Of a stretch of 17,232 nt of DNA, positions 5,370 to 13,517 are shown in pieces. Within the stretch, counting starts at the first letter, position 1, and every line of letters begins with the position of its first letter. Under the pieces are notes generated by a model. That model worked only from the letters and a program-made list of their open reading frames with translations, searched no databases and was not told the DNA's origin. A program made the translations under genes and the position numbers. This DNA is from Devosiaceae bacterium (GTDB lineage: Bacteria; Pseudomonadota; Alphaproteobacteria; Rhizobiales; Devosiaceae), in contig JAKISW010000048.1 of NCBI GenBank assembly GCA_021648375.1, forward strand, positions 1-17,232, in the 5' to 3' direction.

Positions 5370-6677
5370 ATGTTGCATGACAGAGATCGCATTTTTACCA
5401 ACCTCTATGGTCAGGGTGATGCTTCCCTCAAGGGAGCGCAATCGCGCGGTGCATGGTCAGGCACCAAGGGTTTTGTACAAAAAGGGCGTGATTGGATAAC
5501 TGAAGAGGTAAAGGCTTCGGGCCTGCGCGGGCGTGGCGGGGCCGGTTTTCCTACCGCTCTAAAATGGACCTTTATGCCCAAACAAAGCGATGGGCGGCCC
5601 CATTACCTGGTGATAAATGCTGATGAATCAGAGCCGGGCACCTGTAAGGATCGCGAGATTTTGCGCCATGACCCCCATCATCTGGTGGAGGGGTGTTTGT
5701 TGGCAGCAAGAGCCATGGATGCCCATTTGGTTTTTGTCTATATTCGCGGCGAATTTATCCGTGAGCGCTTCCGTTTCGAACAGGCAGTGCAAGAAGCCTA
5801 TGATGCAAAACTCATTGGCAAGAATAATGTTCACGGTTGGGATCTGGACATAATTGTCCATCACGGGGCCGGGGCTTATATCTGCGGTGAAGAAACTGCC
5901 CTGATGGAATCTCTGGAAGGCAAAAAAGGCCAGCCACGTCTAAAACCGCCTTTTCCCGCTGGAATGGGCGTTTATGGCAATCCCACCACCGTTAACAATG
6001 TGGAATCCATTGCCGTTGTGCCTGAAATTTTGCGCCGGGGCGGGGGCTGGTTTGCTGGATTGGGGCGGCCAAACAATACCGGCTCCAAACTGTTTTGCAT
6101 TTCCGGACATGTTAATTCCCCCACTACTGTGGAAGAGGAAATGGGAATTTCCTTCCGTGAACTGATTGAAAAACATTGCGGAGGTATTCGCGGCGGTTGG
6201 GATAATTTGCTGGCAGTAATTCCGGGTGGCTCGTCGGTGCCCTGCGTTCGAGGCGAAAAAATGCCCGACGCAATTATGGACTTTGACGGTTTGAAAGAAA
6301 TCGGCTCATCCCTTGGCACGGCGGCGGTTATCGTCATGGATAATTCCACCGATATTATCAAAGCCATCTGGCGATTATCAGCATTTTACAAGCATGAGAG
6401 TTGCGGTCAGTGCACTCCATGTCGTGAAGGCACCGGCTGGATGATGCGGGTGATGGAGCGCATGGTTGAGGGACGGGCACAAAAGCGCGAAATTGATATG
6501 TTGTTAGAAGTCACCAAGCAGATTGAGGGCCATACAATTTGCGCCCTTGGTGATGCGGCGGCTTGGCCCATTCAGGGATTAATTAAAAACTTTAGGCCGG
6601 TGATCGAAGCCCGGATCGACCAATATTCCTTTAATTCCGATGCAGAGGGCGCGGTGCCCTCCATCGCAGCAGAATAG
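5370..6677 (+). CDS. nuoF: NADH-quinone oxidoreductase subunit F (NADH and FMN site, N3 cluster)
   Basis: The 435-residue subunit where NADH is oxidised by FMN in the cytoplasmic tip of complex I. Visible are the glycine-rich FMN/NADH block GLRGRGGAGFPTALKW (51-66), NADESEPGTCKDRE (83-96), the GAGAYICGEETALMESLEG nucleotide-binding segment (166-184), and PFPAGMGVYGNPTTVNNVE. The N3 [4Fe-4S] ligands are Cys345, Cys348 and Cys351 in ESCGQCTPCREGT, plus Cys391 in HTICALGDAAAWP. The start at 5370 lies 13 bases after the nuoE stop, with AGGGGA upstream (partly overlapping the nuoE stop codon). nuoG follows closely. Confidence 0.98.
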   Translation: MLHDRDRIFTNLYGQGDASLKGAQSRGAWSGTKGFVQKGRDWITEEVKASGLRGRGGAGFPTALKWTFMPKQSDGRPHYLVINADESEPGTCKDREILRHDPHHLVEGCLLAARAMDAHLVFVYIRGEFIRERFRFEQAVQEAYDAKLIGKNNVHGWDLDIIVHHGAGAYICGEETALMESLEGKKGQPRLKPPFPAGMGVYGNPTTVNNVESIAVVPEILRRGGGWFAGLGRPNNTGSKLFCISGHVNSPTTVEEEMGISFRELIEKHCGGIRGGWDNLLAVIPGGSSVPCVRGEKMPDAIMDFDGLKEIGSSLGTAAVIVMDNSTDIIKAIWRLSAFYKHESCGQCTPCREGTGWMMRVMERMVEGRAQKREIDMLLEVTKQIEGHTICALGDAAAWPIQGLIKNFRPVIEARIDQYSFNSDAEGAVPSIAAE

Positions 6678-6681
6678 GTGG
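6676..6681 (+). promoter_or_regulatory. Ribosome-binding site that decides the nuoG start
   Basis: AGGTGG overlaps the nuoF stop codon (TAG, 6675-6677). It lies 10 bases before the ATG at 6692 but only 1 base before the in-frame TTG at 6683, so it supports the ATG. Confidence 0.6.
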
Positions 6682-6691
6682 TTTGAGCAAA

Positions 6692-8797
6692 ATGGCGCAA
6701 ATCAAAGTTGATGGCGAACTGATTGAAGTGCCGGATCACTTCACCCTGATGCAGGCGGCAGAAGCGGCGGGCGCCGAAGTGCCCCGTTTTTGCTATCATG
6801 AGCGCCTTTCGGTTGCCGGCAATTGTCGCATGTGTCTGGTTGAGGTTAAGGGCGGACCGCCAAAGCCTCAGGCTTCTTGTGCATTGGGTGTCAAGGATTT
6901 GCGCCCGGGACCAAATGGCGAGCCGCCAGAAATGTTCACCAACACCCCAATGGTAAAAAAAGCCCGCGAAGGGGTGATGGAATTTTTGCTGATTAATCAT
7001 CCACTAGATTGTCCAATTTGCGATCAGGGCGGTGAATGTGATTTGCAGGATCAGGCAATGGCTTACGGCATTGATTCCACTCGATATACCGAAAATAAAC
7101 GCGCGGTTGAAAACAAATATATTGGGCCATTGGTCAAAACCGTGATGACCCGCTGCATCCATTGCACCCGTTGTGTTCGTTTCACTACAGAAGTTGCCGG
7201 AATTTCAGAGCTTGGTTTGATTGGACGCGGAGAAGATGCCCAGATCACCACCTATCTGGAAAAAGCCATGACATCTGAGTTGCAGGGCAATGTTATTGAT
7301 CTTTGCCCGGTTGGTGCGCTTACCTCGCGCCCCTATGCGTTTTCCGCACGCCCGTGGGAGCTGGTAAAAACCCAGACTATTGACGTAATGGACGCGGTTG
7401 GCTCCAACATTCGCCTTGATGCTCGCGGCTCTGAAGTCATGCGCATTGTTCCGCGCATTAATGAGCAGATCAATGAGGAATGGATTTCCGACAAGACCCG
7501 TTTTGTTTGGGATGGCCTAAAATCCCAACGTCTTGATCGCCCCTATGTGCGCAAAAAAGGCAAGCTTGTCGCCTGTGAATGGGATGAGGCACTAAAATCC
7601 GTGGCTAGAGTTACCAAAAAAGCAGGCACTAAAGTTGGTGCCATCGCTGGCGATCTTTGCGGCGTTGAAGAAATGTTCGCACTTAAGGGACTTATGCAAG
7701 CTATCGGCTCACCCCATATGGATTGCCGCCCGGCCATGTCGGCAATTGATCCCGGTGCTGATCGCGCCTCGTATATTTTTAATCCCACCATTGAGGGCAT
7801 TGAACAGGCTGATGCATTGCTGATTATCGGATCAAATCCGCGCAAGGAAGCATCGCTGACTAATGCCCGTATTCGCAAAAGCTGGCGCGCAAGCGATATG
7901 CCGATTGCCCTGATTGGCGACAATGCCGATCTTACCTATGATTATCAATATCTGGGTGATGATTTTGCTGCCCTGCAAGCTATTTCCGATGGTAGTTCCA
8001 AATTTTCCAATAAGCTGAAAAAAGCCAAAAACCCGTTAATTTTGCTTGGCGAGGGTGCAATTTCCCAACTTGGTGCTGGCAAAAAGGCCGGACGCGATGT
8101 GCTGGCTCTTGCTTTGAAAATTGCTAATGATTGCGGTGCTCTTAGCGATGAGTGGAATGGGTTTGGCGTTTTGCATAATGCCGCAGGCCGGGTTGGTGGA
8201 CTTGATATTGGTTTTGTGCCGCAAAAAGGCGGAGTTTGCTCTATTGATCAGACAAAACTCAGCGCTAAGGGCGATATCGAAGTGATGTTCCTTCTGGGCG
8301 CTGATGAAATTGATATGAGCGGTTTTGGCGAAGCGATTGTGGTTTATATTGGCTCCCACGGTGACAGGGGTGCCCATCGCGCCGATGTAATCCTGCCTGC
8401 CGCCGCATATTCAGAAAAATCAGCTACCTATGTAAATACGGAAGGGCGCGTGCAAATGAGCACCCGCGCTACTTTCCCCCCCGGTCAGGCCAAAGAAGAT
8501 TGGGCGATTATCAGAGCTTTATCAGGATATCTTAAAGCCCCACTTCCATTTGATTCGTTAGAAGAATTGCGCAGCGAACTTTATAAAAAAGTTCCACACA
8601 TGGCAAAACTCAACAAAATTGAACCGGGAAGCATTGCGGCGCTTAAAAAACAAGCAAAATCTGTGGCAAAAGCACCCAATGTCAGCTTTGCCTCACCAAT
8701 TGAAGAATTTTTCCTGACCAACCCGATCACCCGCGCCTCGGCGGTTATGGGTGAATGCGCCCAGATGGCGGCAGGCATGTTAAAGGCGGCGGAGTAG
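6692..8797 (+). CDS. nuoG: NADH-quinone oxidoreductase subunit G (N1b, N4, N5 clusters)
   Basis: The largest peripheral subunit (701 residues), which wires electrons from NuoF to NuoI and NuoB. The N-terminal part is a ferredoxin-like domain with [2Fe-2S] N1b ligands Cys34, Cys45, Cys48 and Cys63. Next come the N5 ligands His103, Cys107, Cys110 and Cys116 (NHPLDCPICDQGGEC), then the N4 ligands Cys155, Cys158, Cys161 and Cys205 (CIHCTRC and DLCPVGAL). The rest is a molybdopterin-oxidoreductase-like fold without obvious cofactor ligands. The extra N7 cluster motif of the E. coli type is not apparent to me. I chose the ATG at 6692 (MAQIKVDG) over the upstream TTG at 6683 because of the Shine-Dalgarno spacing and the family start. 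The stop lies 4 bases before nuoH. Confidence 0.97.
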   Translation: MAQIKVDGELIEVPDHFTLMQAAEAAGAEVPRFCYHERLSVAGNCRMCLVEVKGGPPKPQASCALGVKDLRPGPNGEPPEMFTNTPMVKKAREGVMEFLLINHPLDCPICDQGGECDLQDQAMAYGIDSTRYTENKRAVENKYIGPLVKTVMTRCIHCTRCVRFTTEVAGISELGLIGRGEDAQITTYLEKAMTSELQGNVIDLCPVGALTSRPYAFSARPWELVKTQTIDVMDAVGSNIRLDARGSEVMRIVPRINEQINEEWISDKTRFVWDGLKSQRLDRPYVRKKGKLVACEWDEALKSVARVTKKAGTKVGAIAGDLCGVEEMFALKGLMQAIGSPHMDCRPAMSAIDPGADRASYIFNPTIEGIEQADALLIIGSNPRKEASLTNARIRKSWRASDMPIALIGDNADLTYDYQYLGDDFAALQAISDGSSKFSNKLKKAKNPLILLGEGAISQLGAGKKAGRDVLALALKIANDCGALSDEWNGFGVLHNAAGRVGGLDIGFVPQKGGVCSIDQTKLSAKGDIEVMFLLGADEIDMSGFGEAIVVYIGSHGDRGAHRADVILPAAAYSEKSATYVNTEGRVQMSTRATFPPGQAKEDWAIIRALSGYLKAPLPFDSLEELRSELYKKVPHMAKLNKIEPGSIAALKKQAKSVAKAPNVSFASPIEEFFLTNPITRASAVMGECAQMAAGMLKAAE

Positions 8798-8801
8798 GCC
8801 C

Positions 8802-9902
8802 ATGATTGACTGGTTATTAATGGCGGCAGATTATTTGTTTGGCATTCCGTTTCTGGGGTGGGGCGTAACTATTGGCCTGGTCTGGAAATCCCTGCTGATG
8901 CTTATTTTGCTGTTGGTTATCACCGCCTATATTCTGCTGGCCGATCGCAAGATCTGGGCGGCGGTGCAAATGCGGCGCGGACCCAATGTTGTTGGCGCTT
9001 TTGGCCTGTTGCAAAGTTTTGCCGATCTGCTCAAATTTGTATTTAAAGAACCGGTAATTCCAGCTGGTGCCGATAAAGTTGTGTTTTTACTGGCACCGTT
9101 GATTGCCGTTTTGCTTTCCTTGGTTGCATGGGTGGTTATTCCGGTTGATGAGGGGTGGGCACTGGCTGACATCAATGTGGGGATATTGTATGTTTTTGCC
9201 ATTTCCTCCCTTGGTGTCTATGCGATTATCATGGCTGGCTGGGCCTCCAATTCTAAATATCCGTTTTTGGGCGCTTTGCGCTCGGCCGCGCAAATGGTTT
9301 CCTATGAGGTTTCCATCGGCTTTGTGATCGTTACGGTATTGCTGGTTGTTGGCTCACTAAACCTTACCGATATTGTTACCGCCCAAAAAGAAATGGGGCT
9401 GGCCTATGCCCTTGGGGTGCCGTGGATGAATTTCCTCAACTGGTTTTTCATTCCCCTGTTCCCGATGTTTATAATCTTCTTTATTTCGGCATTGGCTGAA
9501 ACCAATCGACCGCCATTTGATCTGCCTGAGGCAGAAAGTGAGCTGGTTGCAGGCTTTATGGTCGAATATGGCTCAACGCCCTATATGATGTTTATGTTGG
9601 GGGAATATCTGGCCATCATGCTCATGTGCGCCATGACAGTTATTCTGTTTTTAGGCGGCTGGGCTGCTCCGCTTGAAATTGCACCCTTTACGTGGGTTCC
9701 CGGCGTTGTCTGGTTTACTCTAAAATCCGTCATGGTGTTTTTCATGTTCGCCATGGTCAAGATGTTTGTGCCACGCTATCGCTATGACCAGCTGATGCGT
9801 TTGGGCTGGAAAGTGTTTTTACCCATTTCCATTTTCATGATTGTTGTTGTTGCCTTCGTTCTAAAGCTCACTGGTTGGGGCTGGAACGGCGGGATCGCTT
9901 AA
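8802..9902 (+). CDS. nuoH: NADH-quinone oxidoreductase subunit H
   Basis: Membrane subunit (366 residues) at the junction of the two arms. It forms the membrane-side entrance of the quinone chamber and the start of the proton path. About eight hydrophobic helices are visible. Conserved blocks are LADRKIWAAVQMRRGPNVVG (46-65), GWASNSKYPFLGALRSAAQM (146-165), YEVSIG (168-173) and the acidic cytoplasmic loop ALAETNRPPFDLPEAESELV (230-249), followed by GFMVEYG, a known hotspot for quinone-site mutations. Arg325-Tyr326-Arg327 (VPRYRYDQ) lies in the C-terminal part. GGAG at 8791-8794, inside the end of nuoG, is well placed for the ATG at 8802. Confidence 0.98.
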   Translation: MIDWLLMAADYLFGIPFLGWGVTIGLVWKSLLMLILLLVITAYILLADRKIWAAVQMRRGPNVVGAFGLLQSFADLLKFVFKEPVIPAGADKVVFLLAPLIAVLLSLVAWVVIPVDEGWALADINVGILYVFAISSLGVYAIIMAGWASNSKYPFLGALRSAAQMVSYEVSIGFVIVTVLLVVGSLNLTDIVTAQKEMGLAYALGVPWMNFLNWFFIPLFPMFIIFFISALAETNRPPFDLPEAESELVAGFMVEYGSTPYMMFMLGEYLAIMLMCAMTVILFLGGWAAPLEIAPFTWVPGVVWFTLKSVMVFFMFAMVKMFVPRYRYDQLMRLGWKVFLPISIFMIVVVAFVLKLTGWGWNGGIA

Positions 9903-9917
9903 GGAAGGAGAGAACAG

Positions 9918-10409
9918 ATGAGCCGTACATTACAATTTTTAAATTCGCTGTTACTCAAAGAATTCGTAAGCGCGTTCTTTATGTCCATGCGCTACTTTTT
10001 TGCACCTAAAGCAACGATAAATTATCCGTTTGAAAAAGGAGCTGTATCGCCTCGATTTCGTGGTGAACATGCCCTAAGGCGCTATCCCAACGGTGAAGAG
10101 CGCTGCATTGCCTGCAAATTGTGCGAGGCTATTTGCCCGGCTCAGGCCATCACCATTGAAGCGGGACCACGCCTAAATGATGGCACCAGACGCACAGTTC
10201 GCTATGACATTGATATGGTCAAATGCATCTATTGCGGGTTTTGTCAGGAGGCATGCCCGGTTGATGCCATTGTTGAGGGGCCAAATTTTGAATTTGCCAC
10301 CGAAACCCGCGAAGAGCTTTATTTCTCAAAAGAAAAACTATTGGAAAATGGTGATCGCTGGGAGCGTGAACTGGCCCGTAATATCATAATGGATGCCCCC
10401 TATAGATAA
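9918..10409 (+). CDS. nuoI: NADH-quinone oxidoreductase subunit I (N6a and N6b ferredoxin)
   Basis: A 163-residue 2x[4Fe-4S] ferredoxin-type subunit that carries electrons from NuoG to cluster N2 in NuoB. The two ligand sets are Cys63-x2-Cys66-x2-Cys69-x3-Cys73 (CIACKLCEAICP) and Cys103-x2-Cys106-x2-Cys109-x3-Cys113 (CIYCGFCQEACP). Under the usual crossed arrangement, the last Cys of each set serves the other cluster. The amphipathic N-terminus (about residues 1-30) packs on the membrane arm. The strongest ribosome-binding site in the operon precedes it: AAGGAG at 9905-9910, 7 bases before the ATG. A 124-base gap to nuoJ follows, the longest within the operon. Confidence 0.98.
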   Translation: MSRTLQFLNSLLLKEFVSAFFMSMRYFFAPKATINYPFEKGAVSPRFRGEHALRRYPNGEERCIACKLCEAICPAQAITIEAGPRLNDGTRRTVRYDIDMVKCIYCGFCQEACPVDAIVEGPNFEFATETREELYFSKEKLLENGDRWERELARNIIMDAPYR

Positions 10410-10423
10410 GGGGAACTTAATTA

Positions 10424-10537
10424 ATGCGCCGCTCGGAAATGAAATTCTGCTTGTTGCGCAAAAAACAGAAAGACAGGGCCATGGGCCAGATTGAAGTAGT
10501 TTTGGAAACGGTTTTGGAAAAAGGGAGAAAAAAATGA
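10424..10537 (+). CDS. Possible 37-residue basic protein between nuoI and nuoJ
   Basis: A small frame that fills the nuoI-nuoJ gap. The ATG at 10424 follows AAGGGG (10408-10413) by 10 bases. The TGA at 10535-10537 overlaps the nuoJ start as ATGA, the classic arrangement for coupled translation. The product would be MRRSEMKFCLLRKKQKDR, then a helix-prone acidic and hydrophobic stretch (GQIEVVLETVLEK), ending GRKK. It is strongly basic, with one Cys and no signal peptide or membrane helix. I do not recognise it. A stop-free frame of this length is not rare by chance (about 0.17 on uniform codons), so the case rests on the ribosome-binding site and the overlap. It could instead be an untranslated linker. 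Confidence 0.35.
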   Translation: MRRSEMKFCLLRKKQKDRAMGQIEVVLETVLEKGRKK

Positions 10538-11145
10538 CATTACCAATATTTTTCTTCTATATTTTCGCAGGCATAACGGTTGCTTCAGCGGTGATGGTTA
10601 TTTCGTCGCGCAATCCGGTGCATTCGGTACTGTTTCTGATTTTGGCTTTTATCAATGCGGCCGGAATTTTCATGCTGGCCGGAGCCGAATTTTTGGCGCT
10701 GATCCTGATCATTGTCTATGTTGGTGCTGTTATGGTGCTGTTTTTGTTTGTGGTGATGATGTTGGATGTGGATTTTGCCGAGCTGAAAAAAGGTGCGCTG
10801 CAATATATGCCGGTGGGAATTATTGTCGGGGCGATTTTGCTTCTTGAGCTGCTTTTGGTCGCCGGGTCGTCTTTTGTTACGCCGCAATTGGCGGCAGGCA
10901 GTGCCATGCCTATTGAAGCTGGAATTTCCAATACTCAGGCTTTGGGCGAGGTGCTTTATACCCGCTATATCTTCCTGTTTCAGGGAGCGGGATTGATATT
11001 ACTGGTGGCCATGATCGGGGCTATTGTTCTTACCCTTCGCCACAAGCCAAATGTTAAACGTCAGGATATTGGTGCTCAGGTGGCCCGTTCTCCAAAGGAT
11101 GCGATGACAGTGGTTAAGGTTAAATCCGGGGAAGGTTTGAAATGA
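10534..11145 (+). CDS. nuoJ: NADH-quinone oxidoreductase subunit J
   Basis: Membrane subunit of 203 residues (ND6 homologue), between NuoH/A and NuoK in the membrane arm. Five transmembrane helices are visible, at about residues 4-22, 29-48, 53-76, 92-111 and 146-168. RNPVHSVLFL (26-35) is the family signature. The third helix (AEFLALILIIVYVGAVMVLF) is the one that carries the pi-bulge and rotates during turnover in solved structures. Its Glu52 and Tyr62 are conserved positions. A hydrophilic tail of about 35 residues follows. The start is preceded by AGGGAG (10522-10527). The stop overlaps a tiny frame leading to nuoK. Confidence 0.97.
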   Translation: MTLPIFFFYIFAGITVASAVMVISSRNPVHSVLFLILAFINAAGIFMLAGAEFLALILIIVYVGAVMVLFLFVVMMLDVDFAELKKGALQYMPVGIIVGAILLLELLLVAGSSFVTPQLAAGSAMPIEAGISNTQALGEVLYTRYIFLFQGAGLILLVAMIGAIVLTLRHKPNVKRQDIGAQVARSPKDAMTVVKVKSGEGLK

Positions 11146-11186
11146 TGTTCGCTGAGATAACTTGCGATTGGAGAATATTCTCATGA
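11142..11186 (+). CDS. Possible 14-codon minicistron bridging nuoJ and nuoK
   Basis: The frame starts with an ATG whose last bases form the nuoJ stop (ATGA, 11142-11145), and its own TGA overlaps the chosen nuoK start (ATGA, 11183-11186). The peptide would be MMFAEITCDWRIFS. So short a frame carries no statistical weight alone. It is listed because both of its ends make four-base stop/start overlaps. It may serve only to hand ribosomes from nuoJ to nuoK, or may be coincidence. Confidence 0.15.
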   Translation: MMFAEITCDWRIFS

Positions 11187-11500
11187 TGGTTCCAGCAGTC
11201 GGCTTGGCCGAGTTTTTAACTCTTGGCGCGATCCTTTTTACCCTTGGGGTATTTGGCATATTCATGAACCGCAAAAACGTCATCATAATTTTGATGTCCA
11301 TCGAGCTGATGTTGCTGGCGGTGAATATCAATTTTGTCGGCTTTAGTGCTCAGCTTAACGATCTTGCCGGGCAGGTGTTTGTGTTTCTTATTCTCACTGT
11401 TGCTGCGGCCGAGGCAGCGATTGGCCTGGCCATTGTGGTAATATTCTATCGTAATCGCGGCTCGATCGCGGTCGACGATGTCAACATGATGAAGGGTTAG
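11183..11500 (+). CDS. nuoK: NADH-quinone oxidoreductase subunit K
   Basis: Small membrane subunit (105 residues, ND4L homologue) in the proton-translocating chain between NuoJ and NuoN. Three helices are visible, at about residues 8-28, 33-52 and 64-88. They carry the two buried glutamates needed for pumping: Glu41 (LMSIELMLL) and Glu77 (AAAEAAIGL), matching E. coli Glu36 and Glu72 at the same spacing. The C-terminus RGSIAVDDVNMMKG is typical for alphaproteobacteria. The frame extends to a TTG at 11162, but I prefer the ATG at 11183, 9 bases after GGAG (11170-11173), which is close to the usual 102 residues. The ATG at 11186 is an alternative. The stop lies 4 bases before nuoL. Confidence 0.96.
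   Translation: MMVPAVGLAEFLTLGAILFTLGVFGIFMNRKNVIIILMSIELMLLAVNINFVGFSAQLNDLAGQVFVFLILTVAAAEAAIGLAIVVIFYRNRGSIAVDDVNMMKG
11492..11496 (+). promoter_or_regulatory. Ribosome-binding site supporting the TTG start of nuoL
   Basis: AAGGG inside the last codons of nuoK lies 8 bases before the TTG at 11505. No ATG or GTG occurs in this frame near the conserved N-terminus, so this site and the family alignment together fix TTG as the start. Confidence 0.7.
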
Positions 11501-11504
11501 GCTT

Positions 11505-13517
11505 TTGATTCAGGCGATTGTCTTTTTCCCGTTAATCGGCGCATTAATAGCCGGACTGTTCGGTAAGCGCATTGGTGCGCGACCGGCCGAAATCATCACT
11601 TCCGGACTGTTGGTGGCGTCGGCGCTTTTGTCGTGGATTGTATTTTTGCAGGTCGGATTTGGCGATGATAGCGCCAAAACTGCCCTTGCGGTTTCAGGCC
11701 ATGCCAGCGCCGAGATTTTTGCCGATCCTACAAAGGTTGAATTGTTTCGCTGGATAGTGGTTGGCGATCTTGATCTGCGCTGGGTTTTGCGCGTTGATAC
11801 TCTTACTGCAATTATGCTGGTGGTGGTGACTTCGGTATCCTCATTGGTGCATATTTATTCCATTGGCTATATGGCTGACGATCCATCACGCCAGCGCTTT
11901 TTCGCTTATTTGTCTTTGTTTACCTTTGCCATGCTGATGCTGGTTACCGCCGATAATTTCCTGCAAATGTTCTTCGGCTGGGAAGGGGTGGGACTGGCCT
12001 CTTATTTACTGATTGGTTTTTGGTATAAAAAACCCGCCGCCAATGCCGCTGCCATGAAGGCGTTTATCGTCAACCGGGTGGGTGATTTTGGTTTTGCTCT
12101 TGGAATATTTGGCGCTTTTGTTCTGTTTGGCACCCTTGATTTCGACACGGCATTTGCCGGCGTTGAAGGGGCAAAAGGGGTGACCATAAACCTTCTGGGC
12201 AAGGATCTGGACGGACTTACAGTTGTTTCCCTGCTATTGTTCATGGGAGCCATGGGCAAATCAGCGCAGTTTTTGCTGCATACATGGCTGCCCGATGCTA
12301 TGGAAGGCCCGACCCCGGTTTCAGCGCTTATTCATGCTGCGACCATGGTTACGGCCGGTGTATTTATGGTTGCGCGCCTATCGCCGATTTTTGAGGGTTC
12401 AGATTTGGCGCTTACGGTTGTTTTGTATGTGGGCGCAATCACCGCAATTTTTGCCGCCTCCATTGCTTTGGTGCAAAATGATATCAAGCGGGTTGTCGCC
12501 TATTCCACCATGTCCCAATTGGGATATATGTTTGTGGCCATGGGGGCAGGGGCCTATTCAGCCGGCATTTTTCATCTGTTTACCCATGCTTTTTTCAAAG
12601 CGCTGTTGTTCCTTGGGGCCGGTGCGGTAATTCACGCCATGCACCATGAGCAGGACATGCGCAAAATGGGCGGATTGGCCAAAAAAATTCCCAAAACCTA
12701 CTGGATGTTGATTATTGGCACTCTGGCCCTGACCGGGGTTGGTATTCCTGGCACTTCGATCGGTTTTGCCGGGTTCTTCTCCAAAGATGCTATTATCGAA
12801 GCCGCCTATGCGGTTGGCGGTGTTAAGGGACAGTTTGCCTATTGGTCTTTGGTCATTGCGGCCCTGTTCACCTCGTTCTATTCGTGGCGGCTTATCCATC
12901 TGACTTTTCATGGCAAGCCGCGCGCATCTGAAGAAACCATGTCCCACGCCAAAGACAGCCCCAATATTATGATGGTGCCTTTATATTTTTTGGCGGCCGG
13001 AGCGATTTTGGCCGGAGCGGTATTCTACCAGTTCTTCTTTGGCAAGGTTTATATCATCGACAAGTTTTTTGCCGGATCGGTTGTACCAAATCACGAGATT
13101 ATTGAAGCCGCCCATGCGGTTTCCACTCTGGTGAAATGGTCGCCGACAATTGCCATGGTGCTCGGATTTTTCATCGCCTGGTATATGTATATTCACCGGC
13201 CAGATGTTCCGGGTCGAATTGCCAGACAACATGCCTACCTTTATCGATTCCTGCTCAACAAATGGTACTTTGATGAACTTTATGACTGGATGTTTGTTCG
13301 TCCGGCAAAATGGCTGGGCAGATTTTTCTGGCGTCAGATCGACGACAGACTGATTGATCAAACCATAGTTGAAGGACTTGGCAGGCGGGTAAAAGACATT
13401 ACCGCCCGGGTTGTTAAACTCCAGTCCGGCTATCTATATCATTATGCGTTTGCCATGTTGATCGGCATCGCCTTGTTGCTTACCTGGGCCATTGCGGCAG
13501 GGGGATTGTTAGGATGA
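11505..13517 (+). CDS. nuoL: NADH-quinone oxidoreductase subunit L (antiporter-like)
   Basis: The distal antiporter-like proton-pumping subunit (670 residues, ND5 homologue), with about 16 transmembrane helices and a long C-terminal lateral helix. Key residues seen are Glu160 (FFGWEGVGLASYLLIGFWY), Lys252 (GAMGKSAQFLLHTWLPDAME) and Lys365 in HLFTHAFFKALLF. These correspond to the charged pairs of the pumping channel. PTPVSALIHAATMVTAGV and QNDIKRVVAYSTMSQLGYMF are typical Mrp/ND5 motifs. The C-terminal segment from about residue 560 contains FLLNKWYFDELYDWMFVRP, characteristic of NuoL. It starts with TTG, fixed by the ribosome-binding site and by MIQAIVFFPLIG matching the family N-terminus. 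The stop overlaps the nuoM start as ATGA. Confidence 0.97.
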   Translation: MIQAIVFFPLIGALIAGLFGKRIGARPAEIITSGLLVASALLSWIVFLQVGFGDDSAKTALAVSGHASAEIFADPTKVELFRWIVVGDLDLRWVLRVDTLTAIMLVVVTSVSSLVHIYSIGYMADDPSRQRFFAYLSLFTFAMLMLVTADNFLQMFFGWEGVGLASYLLIGFWYKKPAANAAAMKAFIVNRVGDFGFALGIFGAFVLFGTLDFDTAFAGVEGAKGVTINLLGKDLDGLTVVSLLLFMGAMGKSAQFLLHTWLPDAMEGPTPVSALIHAATMVTAGVFMVARLSPIFEGSDLALTVVLYVGAITAIFAASIALVQNDIKRVVAYSTMSQLGYMFVAMGAGAYSAGIFHLFTHAFFKALLFLGAGAVIHAMHHEQDMRKMGGLAKKIPKTYWMLIIGTLALTGVGIPGTSIGFAGFFSKDAIIEAAYAVGGVKGQFAYWSLVIAALFTSFYSWRLIHLTFHGKPRASEETMSHAKDSPNIMMVPLYFLAAGAILAGAVFYQFFFGKVYIIDKFFAGSVVPNHEIIEAAHAVSTLVKWSPTIAMVLGFFIAWYMYIHRPDVPGRIARQHAYLYRFLLNKWYFDELYDWMFVRPAKWLGRFFWRQIDDRLIDQTIVEGLGRRVKDITARVVKLQSGYLYHYAFAMLIGIALLLTWAIAAGGLLG

